From: an uncultured Lachnospiraceae bacterium
GTDB taxonomy: Bacteria > Bacillota > Clostridia > Lachnospirales > Lachnospiraceae
Direction of reading: 5' to 3'
Length of the DNA stretch: 64,000 nucleotides
NCBI GenBank assembly: GCA_946632055.1
Contig: CAMPAR010000004.1
Coordinates: 1-64,000, forward strand
In this document: positions 9,513-17,681 of the stretch, piece by piece
Layout of the letters: each line of letters begins with the position of its first letter
How positions within the stretch are numbered: position 1 is the first letter of the stretch
Notes under the pieces: generated by a model
Database searches by the model: none
What the model saw: the letters and a program-made list of their open reading frames with translations, nothing else
What the model was told of the DNA's origin: nothing
Made by a program: the position numbers and the translations under genes

Positions 9513-9523
9513 ACCGCATGGTC

Positions 9524-9784
9524 TTACAGGACGAGATCCTCTTCCTCCACGATCTTTTTCACGTCAACTTCCTTCCTCCGCTCTTTGGCCGTCTTACCGG
9601 CTTCCTTCAGATCATTCTTCGTAAGTCCCTCATATTCGGCGTACTTCTGAAGCTCCGGATCGCGTTCGAACATATTGAAGAGCCGCTGCGACATTTCCTT
9701 CATGCAGGCCTTTTCCCTGCCCATCAGAAAATAGAAATTGCGGAACTGCTCCAGCGTCAGCGGCTGCTTCACCGGTTTCGGCAT
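9524..9784 (-). CDS. Small conserved hypothetical protein
   Basis: MPKPVKQPLTLEQFRNFYFLMGREKACMKEMSQRLF; start chosen by apparent coding character. Confidence 0.6.
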   Translation of the reverse strand: MPKPVKQPLTLEQFRNFYFLMGREKACMKEMSQRLFNMFERDPELQKYAEYEGLTKNDLKEAGKTAKERRKEVDVKKIVEEEDLVL

Positions 9785-10025
9785 TTTTTCAAATTCCTTT
9801 CGATGGCTTTGCGCCTGTATTGATGCGATTATAACAAGCCCCGTCCAACAGATGTCCAACAGTCTGAAATTCCGGCGATCTTTTTATCATTCCGGCGCTT
9901 TTTTATGTTGATCATCCGCGAAGGAAGGATTATACTGATAGAAGCTGAAGGCTGTATCCGACCGCTTACCTGACGATCTCGGTTCAGCGCTCCATTCGAA
10001 ATGTTTGTTCAGGAGGACCACAGTT

Positions 10026-10781
10026 ATGAAATCCACCCAGTATTTCATCACCCCCGCCGCCGGAAAGGCCCTGATCGCGAAGGCGCTTGTACAGCGCGAG
10101 GATGTACAGAACGCGCTGAAAAACGGCACAATTCTCGTCATCGGCGGCACAACCAACGCCTTTGCCGCCAATGAACTTCTGAAGGCCGTCGGCGAAGAGC
10201 CCTGCGTCGCCTTCCCCGCCTTCCACCGGGGCGTCGCCGTACCGCCCGGCGCGAAACTGCAGAAAGCGGATCAGCTCGGCGATCTCGTGATTGAGAAAGG
10301 CGCCGCGCGCTTTGAAGCGCAAGACAGGCTTCCAGAGATCTGCACGAAGCTGAAGGCGGGCGATATCATCCTGAAGGGCGCCAACGCGCTGAATCTTGCC
10401 GATAAAACCGCTGCGATCCTTCTCGGAAACGCCGAAACCGGCGGAACGATCATGGAGGCGGCCAGAGCGGTGCTTTCGCGCCGCGCGAAGCTGATCCTTC
10501 CGGTCGGCGTGGAAAAGCGCGTGGATGCGCCGCTCGACGAACTCGAGGCGCTGGTCAATGATCCGGAAGCCTCCGGCCTTCGGCTGTACCGCGCACCGGG
10601 AGAAGCCTTCACCGAGCTGGACGCCATCCGCCTGCTCACGGGCGCTGACGCCCGGATCATCGCCTCCGGTGCGGTAAACGGCGGCGAGGGCGGCGTGTAT
10701 CTGCAGATCAGCGGCGGCGATCCCGAAAAAGTCCGCGAACTCATCCGGGAGGTCAGCAAAGAAAAGAACGTGGAGTGCTGA
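10026..10781 (+). CDS. Conserved protein of unknown function
   Basis: AGGAGG upstream of the ATG at 10026; 251-aa ORF with coding-like composition. Confidence 0.75.
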   Translation: MKSTQYFITPAAGKALIAKALVQREDVQNALKNGTILVIGGTTNAFAANELLKAVGEEPCVAFPAFHRGVAVPPGAKLQKADQLGDLVIEKGAARFEAQDRLPEICTKLKAGDIILKGANALNLADKTAAILLGNAETGGTIMEAARAVLSRRAKLILPVGVEKRVDAPLDELEALVNDPEASGLRLYRAPGEAFTELDAIRLLTGADARIIASGAVNGGEGGVYLQISGGDPEKVRELIREVSKEKNVEC

Positions 10782-10809
10782 CAGTATCTCGGGGCAGACG
10801 GGGAGGGAA

Positions 10810-11138
10810 ACCACCCCAAAGCCGTCTTCGACAAAAATGGTGGTTTGCGCAGCTTGTGAAAAAGCTCTGGAAACCACCATTTACTTGTTTTTCGTATGTC
10901 TGGTGGTTTGCATGGCTTGTGGAAAAGCGCTGGAAACCACCATTTTTTCATATTTTGTAAGTTTGGTGGTATCACACAGCCACCAGAAAGTCGAAAACGC
11001 TCGGAATGGTGGTCCAGGCAAGAAATCAAAGCCATAAATCAGCCACCATAATGAAGATTTGCATAGAAATGGTGGTTGATGCTTGTATTTCTTGCTTAAA
11101 TCATACCACCTTGAAGCGGAAAATCCCGGAAATGGTGG
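10810..11138. repeat. Phased array of six ACCACC/GCCACC-N22-TGGTGG units
   Basis: CCACC motif starts (hexamer): 10810, 10873, 10936, 10979, 11042, 11105. TGGTGG starts: 10838, 10901, 10964, 11007, 11070, 11133. Interior is 22 nt in all six. Linkers are 29, 29, 9, 29, 29 nt. Confidence 0.95.
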
Positions 11139-11173
11139 TTATGCAGACCTTCGAAGACCGAGGGAAGGTTTCC

Positions 11174-11818
11174 TTACACTGAATTCAGATACTGCAGATA
11201 GCGCTCGTTTCCGGCCGCCTGATCCTCGGGACCCGCGCCGAAATAGCGGATGATGTCCTCCCGCGTGCGGTCGATGGAATAATGCTCCTCATACTCGAGC
11301 TCAATGACCTTAAAGGCAAGGTATTCGTGATCCGTCTCCACATAAACCTCCAGCCAGGCGACGGGAAGCGAGCCCTGATTGATCGGAATATTATAGACAT
11401 GGAGATGCATCGGAAACTGCTCGCGCGTAAGATGCAGCGCCTCCTGATAGCGCGTTTCGCGGTTCTCGTCGTACTCCACATAGTCGGGGTCGTTTTCAAA
11501 GCGCGGCGGATGATCCGGCTCCTCCATCGGCGGCGTCCGAAGAAGCTCCGGCGCGTCCCGGAACACGAGGTGCGCCTTGATTCCGAGATACGCGAGCTTA
11601 TAGCGGTCGTCGTCACGAGGAAGCTCAGTGACCTGATACTTCGCCTCGATATAGCCCCGAAGCTCCGCCGTCGTATGCGGCTCCAGCACGAGATTCTTCA
11701 GCTTTTCCTGTTCCCTCCGGCGGTTTTCCTTCGCCTGCTTCCGGTATCTACCGTCCGCGCCGGAATCCGAAGAGCGGTTCCCCATCACGTGAACCGTTGT
11801 TTTCCTGAAAAGTCCCAC
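11174..11818 (-). CDS. Hypothetical protein
   Basis: Long ORF; likely GTG start at 11818 after GGAGG, but the start is uncertain. Confidence 0.65.
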   Translation of the reverse strand: MGLFRKTTVHVMGNRSSDSGADGRYRKQAKENRRREQEKLKNLVLEPHTTAELRGYIEAKYQVTELPRDDDRYKLAYLGIKAHLVFRDAPELLRTPPMEEPDHPPRFENDPDYVEYDENRETRYQEALHLTREQFPMHLHVYNIPINQGSLPVAWLEVYVETDHEYLAFKVIELEYEEHYSIDRTREDIIRYFGAGPEDQAAGNERYLQYLNSV

Positions 11819-11834
11819 TCCTTTTGCCTCCAGA

Positions 11835-13376
11835 TTACTTCCCAAAGAATGCGTCAATCCCGTTCGCCATGCCCTGCACAAGCTTTGCCTGGTAGGCCGG
11901 GTCGTTCATCAGCTGGTCCTCCGTCGGATTCGAGCTGAAGCCCATCTCGATGATGGAAACCGGTACCTGCGACCAGTTGATGCCGGTCATGGTATTGTCC
12001 TGAATCACGCCCCGGTTCTGTGCGCCGGTCGCTTCCGCGGTTTTCCCGGTCAGGACATTGGAGAAATTGATGCTGTTATTGACATTGTCAGCGCTCATAT
12101 AGGGATTGCCCGGCGCCGGCGCGTAGCTGATGACGCCGGTCACATTGGGGTCCGTCACGCTGTTGCAGTGAATACGGATAAAGGCGTTTGAGCCGCTCTC
12201 ATTCGCGATGACGGCGCGCTCCGCGTTCGACACGGGGCAGTCGTTCGAGGTCCGGATCATGACCACCGTATAGCCTCTTGCCGCGAGCTCGTTCTGCAGC
12301 TGCAGCGCGACGGCGAGCGTCGTCTGGTACTCCGGAATCCCGGTCACACAGCCAGCCGTTCCGGTCGTGAGCTTGGCCTTCATGGCGGTCGAGCCCGGGC
12401 CGTTCGGCTCGGGATCGCTCATGCCGTGCTGCTGATGTCCGGCGTCGATACAGACGGTCAGTCCGTTCGTTCCGGCGATCACGGCCTGCGGCTGCGCGCC
12501 GGAATAGTTCCCGGAGGGCGCCGCCGTTTCCGGCGCGGGTGTTTCAGCCGGCGTTTCCGCCGGAGTTTCGGATTCTTCCGACGCAGGGGTCTCGGACGCG
12601 CTTTCGCTTTCCGTTTCCGAAGAAGCGCTCTCCGTTTCCGAAGAAGCCTCCGTACTCTCTTCTTCCGATGCCGGATCGCTCTCCGGCGCGCCGGCTTCTC
12701 CTGTCAGGCTGTAAACATCCTGACAGACCGTCTTATTCAGATAGGCCGGCGTGCCGTTGAAATCAATCCTGAAAAATTCTCCTTCTTCTCCGAGAATCGC
12801 AAATTCCGCATCTCTTCCGGCGTTTCCGATGATACCGGCGTCGAGCGACGCGGCCTCCCGGATATTGACCGATTCGCCGAGGACACGGGCCGTCCACTGC
12901 ACGCCCTGCTTTGCAAAGGCCGCCGCTTCCTCACCGGTCACGGCAAGCGGTGCGTAAAGATAGCCTTCCACGCCGCAGGAAACCACCTGAAGCCAGTCGC
13001 CTTCGCGCCCCTTCAGATCTCCGCCGCCCAGATACGGCACCATGCCGATAACTTCCGACGCGGTGTCCGGCGCCTGCCGTACGTTCGCGCCGTTCTCGTC
13101 CGTCACGATAAAGCGGTTTTCAAATCCGGCCGCGGCGGGGTCTTCGGTTTCCGGTTCTGTTTCCGTTTCGGACTCTGTTTCAGCGGTCGTTTCTTCGGGT
13201 TCCGTGCTTTCTTCGGTGGTTTTTTCTTCCGAAGACGCTTCACTCTCTGCCGTCGTCTCCGTGCTTTCCGACGGAACCGCCGTACTTTCCGGCTCTTTCT
13301 TATTGCAGGAACTCAGCGCGAGCGCCCCCGTAAGGAGCAGCGCGAGCAGAATGAGTGTATGGTTTTTACGATTCAT
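11835..13376 (-). CDS. N-acetylmuramoyl-L-alanine amidase lipoprotein with SH3-like repeats
   Basis: Lipobox ALSSC, Ser/Glu/Thr-rich linkers, two SH3b-like segments, Amidase_3 pattern TVCIDAGHQQ...RTSNDCPVSNAERAVIANESGSNAFIRIHCNS. Confidence 0.9.
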   Translation of the reverse strand: MNRKNHTLILLALLLTGALALSSCNKKEPESTAVPSESTETTAESEASSEEKTTEESTEPEETTAETESETETEPETEDPAAAGFENRFIVTDENGANVRQAPDTASEVIGMVPYLGGGDLKGREGDWLQVVSCGVEGYLYAPLAVTGEEAAAFAKQGVQWTARVLGESVNIREAASLDAGIIGNAGRDAEFAILGEEGEFFRIDFNGTPAYLNKTVCQDVYSLTGEAGAPESDPASEEESTEASSETESASSETESESASETPASEESETPAETPAETPAPETAAPSGNYSGAQPQAVIAGTNGLTVCIDAGHQQHGMSDPEPNGPGSTAMKAKLTTGTAGCVTGIPEYQTTLAVALQLQNELAARGYTVVMIRTSNDCPVSNAERAVIANESGSNAFIRIHCNSVTDPNVTGVISYAPAPGNPYMSADNVNNSINFSNVLTGKTAEATGAQNRGVIQDNTMTGINWSQVPVSIIEMGFSSNPTEDQLMNDPAYQAKLVQGMANGIDAFFGK

Positions 13377-13396
13377 AGAGAATGGATCTCCTTTTC

Positions 13397-13669
13397 TTAT
13401 TTTATAAAATAATGTTCTTCATTTTTTGGAAACAGGAAGCGCGACACTCCGATACCGCTGGCGGCAAGAAACGCCCCGTTCAGGATCAGCAGCAGAATGA
13501 TGACATCCGCTGCGATTCTTTCCGGTGCTTTCTTGGAAAGATTCCGGAACACACTTTTGAACCACCAGCGCTTCATCACCACATGGCAAAGCAGCGCCGC
13601 GAAGAAAATCACGCCGAGGATCTCGTGCGGAATATTGCCGAAAAAGGCATAGAGCATCTGCACAAGCAT
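13397..13669 (-). CDS. Small DUF4405-like membrane protein
   Basis: HEILGVIFFAALLCHVVMKRWWFKSVF and a second TM. The open frame extends upstream without an ATG. Confidence 0.55.
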   Translation of the reverse strand: MLVQMLYAFFGNIPHEILGVIFFAALLCHVVMKRWWFKSVFRNLSKKAPERIAADVIILLLILNGAFLAASGIGVSRFLFPKNEEHYFIK

Positions 13670-13723
13670 GACTGCACAGAGAATGATCTCGACGATGAGA
13701 CCGGCGGTTTTCTTTTTTTCGCT

Positions 13724-14638
13724 TTATTCACAGAAAATATTCTCCCGGAAAGTCTTCATCAGGCGCTCTCTTGCTCCGCTGTCCGTAAGCTCGCTGTTTG
13801 GTGAAAGCGGCGAAAGATAGCCCGCGTCCACCCCGTAATACGCACGCATAATATACTTGATTCCGGGAATCAGTCCGCCCACTTCCCGGGCATCCAGCGC
13901 CGCATAGATATTGTTTGCGCGAAGCTGCAGCTCGAATGCCCGGTCCATTTCACCCGCGTTCATCGCGTTCAGCATCTCATGGAAATGCCCGCAGGTCACA
14001 GCCTGCAGCGCGCCGATCGATCCGTCTGAGCCCATCAGATGCCCGGCGGCGCACATCTGGTCCACACCGGTCAGGATCACGAGTTCAGGCATATATTGTT
14101 TGATCCGCTGCATGTAGTAGAAGTTGCTGTCGGTATATTTGAAGCCGGTGAATGTCGGAACCTCGCGCTTCAGTATTTCCAGCATTTCCTCGGCATCCAG
14201 CCGTTCTCCGCCGTTCAGGTTACCTTCCGACATATGCCAGTATACGTAGAACGGAATTCCCGCCGCTTCGGAGATTCTGCGGAAATAGGCCGCGTTCTCC
14301 TCAATTTTCGCATCCGGACGGATCGCGATGCTGGAGACGGCGTCCGCGCCTGCCTGTCCGGCGTAGCGCGCGAGCTCGATGCCTTCTTCCTCTGTCTTGC
14401 CGTATCCGACACTTACAAAGACCGGGACGCGGTGATTCACGACCTCGATCGTCCTCTTCATCCAGACCTTTCGCATCTCGGGGGTCATGCACCAGCCTTC
14501 GCCGGTCCAGCCGTGCAGATAGAACCCGTCTGCATGCTGGGACAGATAGAATTCTACCATCTGCTCACATTTTGAAAGATCCACTTCTCCATCCTTCGTA
14601 AAAGCCGTGAGAAAAGCCACAAAATTTCTGCCGTACAT
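13724..14638 (-). CDS. DapA/NanA-family lyase
   Basis: GWTGEGWCMTPEMRK; Schiff-base lysine context FTGFKYTDSNFYY. Confidence 0.88.
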   Translation of the reverse strand: MYGRNFVAFLTAFTKDGEVDLSKCEQMVEFYLSQHADGFYLHGWTGEGWCMTPEMRKVWMKRTIEVVNHRVPVFVSVGYGKTEEEGIELARYAGQAGADAVSSIAIRPDAKIEENAAYFRRISEAAGIPFYVYWHMSEGNLNGGERLDAEEMLEILKREVPTFTGFKYTDSNFYYMQRIKQYMPELVILTGVDQMCAAGHLMGSDGSIGALQAVTCGHFHEMLNAMNAGEMDRAFELQLRANNIYAALDAREVGGLIPGIKYIMRAYYGVDAGYLSPLSPNSELTDSGARERLMKTFRENIFCE

Positions 14639-14659
14639 TTTCGTCTTCCTTCTTTATTT

Positions 14660-15688
14660 TTACTTTCCGAGGATTTCGGCTTTCGCCCTGTCAAGTGCCT
14701 CGAGCACCCTGTCGCAGTAGTCGTCGAAATCCGGATCTTCCTTCTGCAGCTCCGGATGGCTCATGAGATACCGTACCGATTCCGCAATTCCCTGATCCAT
14801 GCGCTTTGTGCAGACAAAATCCGGCACCACGCGCTTCAGTTTGCTGTTGTCGAAAATCGAGGAATTGGACTTGTCTCCGAGAAGACTTCCAAGGAAGCCG
14901 CTCTCCGGGCGCGTCTCTGCGAGGAATTCCGATGATACATGCACGAACTTTGCCTTCACGCCCAGCGTATCCGCCACAACCTGATACACCTGGTTCCAGG
15001 TCACGAGCTCATCTGTCGTGATATGGTAGGTTTCGCCGATCGCATGAATGTTGTTCAGCAGTCCGATGAAGCCCTTCGCGAAGTCCGAGCTGTGCGTCAG
15101 AACCCAAAGCGAGGTTCCGTCACCGGGGATAATGACCCGCTTTCCCTCGAGCATCCGCTTCACCACGCTGTAGGCGCCCTTTCCTTCCACGGAAAGCGGC
15201 AGATAGGTTTCGCCGTAGGTGTGGCTCGGGCGGATGATCGTCATCGGGAAGTCGCACTCGCGGTACTTCTTCATGAAGAATTCCTCGACCTCGATCTTGT
15301 TCTGCGAATACTTCCACAGCGGGTTCTTCATCGGCGTCGCTTCCGTAATCCACGGACTTGCAAGCGGCGTCTGATAAACGGAGGCCGACGAGAAGGTCAG
15401 GTACTGCCGGCATTTGCCGTTAAAGAGATTGAAGTCCCGCTCCGCCTGCTCTTTCGTGAAGACAATGAAATCCGCCACGGCGTCAAAGCACATGTCCTTA
15501 ATGTATTCCCGCACGGTTTCCGTGCCTTCTTCGGTATTGATATCCGCCGTAATATAGCGGACGTCGCCCGTGAGATCCTGATTCCGGTTGCCGCGGTTCA
15601 CAAGATAAACCGTGTCCCCGCGCTCCAGCAGCTTCTTCGTGATATATTTGCTGATGTTGCCTGTTCCGCCGATAAATAAATACTTCAT
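14660..15688 (-). CDS. NAD-dependent epimerase/dehydratase (SDR)
   Basis: N-terminal FIGGTGNISKYITKKLLERGDTVYLVNRG. Confidence 0.9.
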   Translation of the reverse strand: MKYLFIGGTGNISKYITKKLLERGDTVYLVNRGNRNQDLTGDVRYITADINTEEGTETVREYIKDMCFDAVADFIVFTKEQAERDFNLFNGKCRQYLTFSSASVYQTPLASPWITEATPMKNPLWKYSQNKIEVEEFFMKKYRECDFPMTIIRPSHTYGETYLPLSVEGKGAYSVVKRMLEGKRVIIPGDGTSLWVLTHSSDFAKGFIGLLNNIHAIGETYHITTDELVTWNQVYQVVADTLGVKAKFVHVSSEFLAETRPESGFLGSLLGDKSNSSIFDNSKLKRVVPDFVCTKRMDQGIAESVRYLMSHPELQKEDPDFDDYCDRVLEALDRAKAEILGK

Positions 15689-15699
15689 AAAAAACTCCT

Positions 15700-16668
15700 T
15701 TACAGGCTTCTCGCCGCTTCAACGATCCATTTCAAACGTTCCCAGGGAAGCTTCGTGCTGAAGGTGCAGTCGCCGCCGATTAAATAACCGATCTTGCCGT
15801 GATCCAGGATGAGATTCCGGGTGTACTCCTGGAGCTCTTCCTTCGTGCCCTCGTAGATGATGCCTTCCTCGTGGTTCGCGTCCCAGAGGGTCTTGAAGCC
15901 GCCGAGGGAAGCCTTGTTGCCGAAGAGCACGCGTCCTTCCTCGAGACTCACTTCCTCCACATGAACCGCCCAGTTCACGCACTTCACCGGGTAATCCTTC
16001 CACAGGGAGAGGTTGTTCTTATCGCCCGCCCAGCCGCAGCAGTGCAGAATGTTGTTGTCCGACCAGCGGTTCGCGTGCTCAAGCACATAGAGCTCCGAGG
16101 GGGACACATACCTGTGGTACTCTTCCGGCGTAAAGCGCGAGGGTTCGCCCCCCTGAACCGGGAAGTAGATGCCGTCGACGCCGGCTTCACGGATCAGAAG
16201 TTCCGAAAGAAGCGCCTGATCCTGCGCGATCACATCAAGCGCGTGAAGCACCGCGTTGGGGTCTTCTTTCAGGCTTTCCATCACAAATGCATCGTCGGTC
16301 GCGAAACGGATCGCGGAGAACGGAGCAAAGACGTTATAGAAAACGCAGCGCTCCTTCCCGATCTCCTCCACAATGCGCTTCGCGCGCGCGACCTGATCCC
16401 TGATGTAGGGGCTGTCCTTGCCGATCGGCTCGACCTTGTACCAGTCCGCGGTCTTCTGAACATTGCAGGACAGCGGATACGCGAAGAATCCGTCGCTCAT
16501 GACCTTCAGAAAATCGAGATCCGTTTCGCGGTAGTACCGAAGATGCGCCTGCACGCATTCCTCGCCGTGGGCTTCCTTTCCTCCGAAGTGGAACCAGAAG
16601 CCGCAGGGCACATGGTCGACCGGCTGCTTGTTCAGTGCGTTTAACACTCGGGTTCTTTTGTCCATCAT
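15700..16668 (-). CDS. Uroporphyrinogen decarboxylase (URO-D) family protein
   Basis: TRVLNALNKQPVDHVPCGFWFHF...NILHCCGWAGDKNNLSLWKDYPVKCVNWAVH. Confidence 0.9.
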   Translation of the reverse strand: MMDKRTRVLNALNKQPVDHVPCGFWFHFGGKEAHGEECVQAHLRYYRETDLDFLKVMSDGFFAYPLSCNVQKTADWYKVEPIGKDSPYIRDQVARAKRIVEEIGKERCVFYNVFAPFSAIRFATDDAFVMESLKEDPNAVLHALDVIAQDQALLSELLIREAGVDGIYFPVQGGEPSRFTPEEYHRYVSPSELYVLEHANRWSDNNILHCCGWAGDKNNLSLWKDYPVKCVNWAVHVEEVSLEEGRVLFGNKASLGGFKTLWDANHEEGIIYEGTKEELQEYTRNLILDHGKIGYLIGGDCTFSTKLPWERLKWIVEAARSL

Positions 16669-16692
16669 GAAACCTCCTGGTTGAAATAATTG

Positions 16693-16726
16693 TAATTATA
16701 ATAAGTTCAAAAGGTGATGTCCGGAG
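16693..16726. repeat. Copy 1 of a 34-nt motif upstream of the URO-D gene
   Basis: TAATTATAATAAGTTCAAAAGGTGATGTCCGGAG; 29/34 identical to copy 2 at 18935-18968. Confidence 0.8.
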
Positions 16727-16735
16727 GAGTGCGGT

Positions 16736-17680
16736 TTACTTCGGGTCCTTCCCGAGACGGAAGGCCTCCATCATGTTGCTCGTCAGGCTGATATCCGCCG
16801 AGCGGTCCTCCATATCCGTGCGCCGGACCCACTCCGCGACCGCGAGCTCATCCTCCTGCAGGGTGATCCGGTCGTCACCGTCGAGATCGCAGAAGAAGCC
16901 GAAAAGAAGCGAGGAGCTGAAGGGCCAGGGCTGGTTCTTCCATGGTATCAGGTTCTTCACGTGAAGGCCGACCTCCTCCATCACTTCCCGCCGCACGCAC
17001 TGCTCCGGTGTCTCGCCGGTCTCGATATAGCCCGCGACGAGCGCATAGGTTGCCTTCGGATTGTGCGTGGATTTCGGAAAATGCGCCGGGGAATACTTTG
17101 TGAGAAGTATGCGCTCGCCGTCCCTTACCGCCACGATCACGCTCGGGCAGATCTGCGGGAAAAACATTTCGCCGCAGCCGGGGCAGCGCATCATGCGCTC
17201 TGATTCCGCGTGAATGAGCGGCCGGCCGCAGCTTCCGCAGAAACGCGTCCGCTTATACCAGGTGTGAAGCTGATATCCGACCGCCGCCGCATACGCGAGA
17301 TGCAGCGGCTTTGTTACGCGGAGATAACGCATGGTTTTCGGGGTGTACGGGCCGAACTCCTCCGCTTCCTTTCCTTCATCCAGCGTAAAGAAGCGCTGCT
17401 CGTCGATCGAGAAGAGATAGCGGAACGGCTTATCGCACTGAGCCAGCGGGGCACTGCCGGTCTCAGTACTATATGAGGAGACGCCCGTTGACATCGCAGC
17501 CTGCAGATAATGTGCCTCCCCGCTCAGATACTCCCCGACCGTTGGAAGCGCAATCTCGCCGTCCCGGTCCCATGCCAGCACACAGCCGTCCCGGTAGCCG
17601 AGGAAGAGGTCCTCTTCCCGCGCCGCATACGGCTGATATTCATTATGATATTTGTAGGGTGCTATTTCCTGAAGCAGCAT
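16736..17680 (-). CDS. nudC: NAD(+) diphosphatase (Nudix)
   Basis: Zn ribbon FCGSCG..CPGCGEMFFPQ and Nudix box GYIETGETPEQCVRREVMEEVGL. Confidence 0.93.
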   Translation of the reverse strand: MLLQEIAPYKYHNEYQPYAAREEDLFLGYRDGCVLAWDRDGEIALPTVGEYLSGEAHYLQAAMSTGVSSYSTETGSAPLAQCDKPFRYLFSIDEQRFFTLDEGKEAEEFGPYTPKTMRYLRVTKPLHLAYAAAVGYQLHTWYKRTRFCGSCGRPLIHAESERMMRCPGCGEMFFPQICPSVIVAVRDGERILLTKYSPAHFPKSTHNPKATYALVAGYIETGETPEQCVRREVMEEVGLHVKNLIPWKNQPWPFSSSLLFGFFCDLDGDDRITLQEDELAVAEWVRRTDMEDRSADISLTSNMMEAFRLGKDPK

Positions 17681-17681
17681 A

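Noticed and set aside
10271-11035. 254-aa minus-strand ORF with WWF repeats
   Set aside because: Spans the repeat array and the antisense of 10026-10781; treated as spurious.
10810-11138. GGTGG array as a canonical CRISPR
   Set aside because: No cas genes in the window, repeats are degenerate and of two lengths, spacers are 22 nt, and the motif order is dyad-symmetric. Reported as an unclassified array instead.
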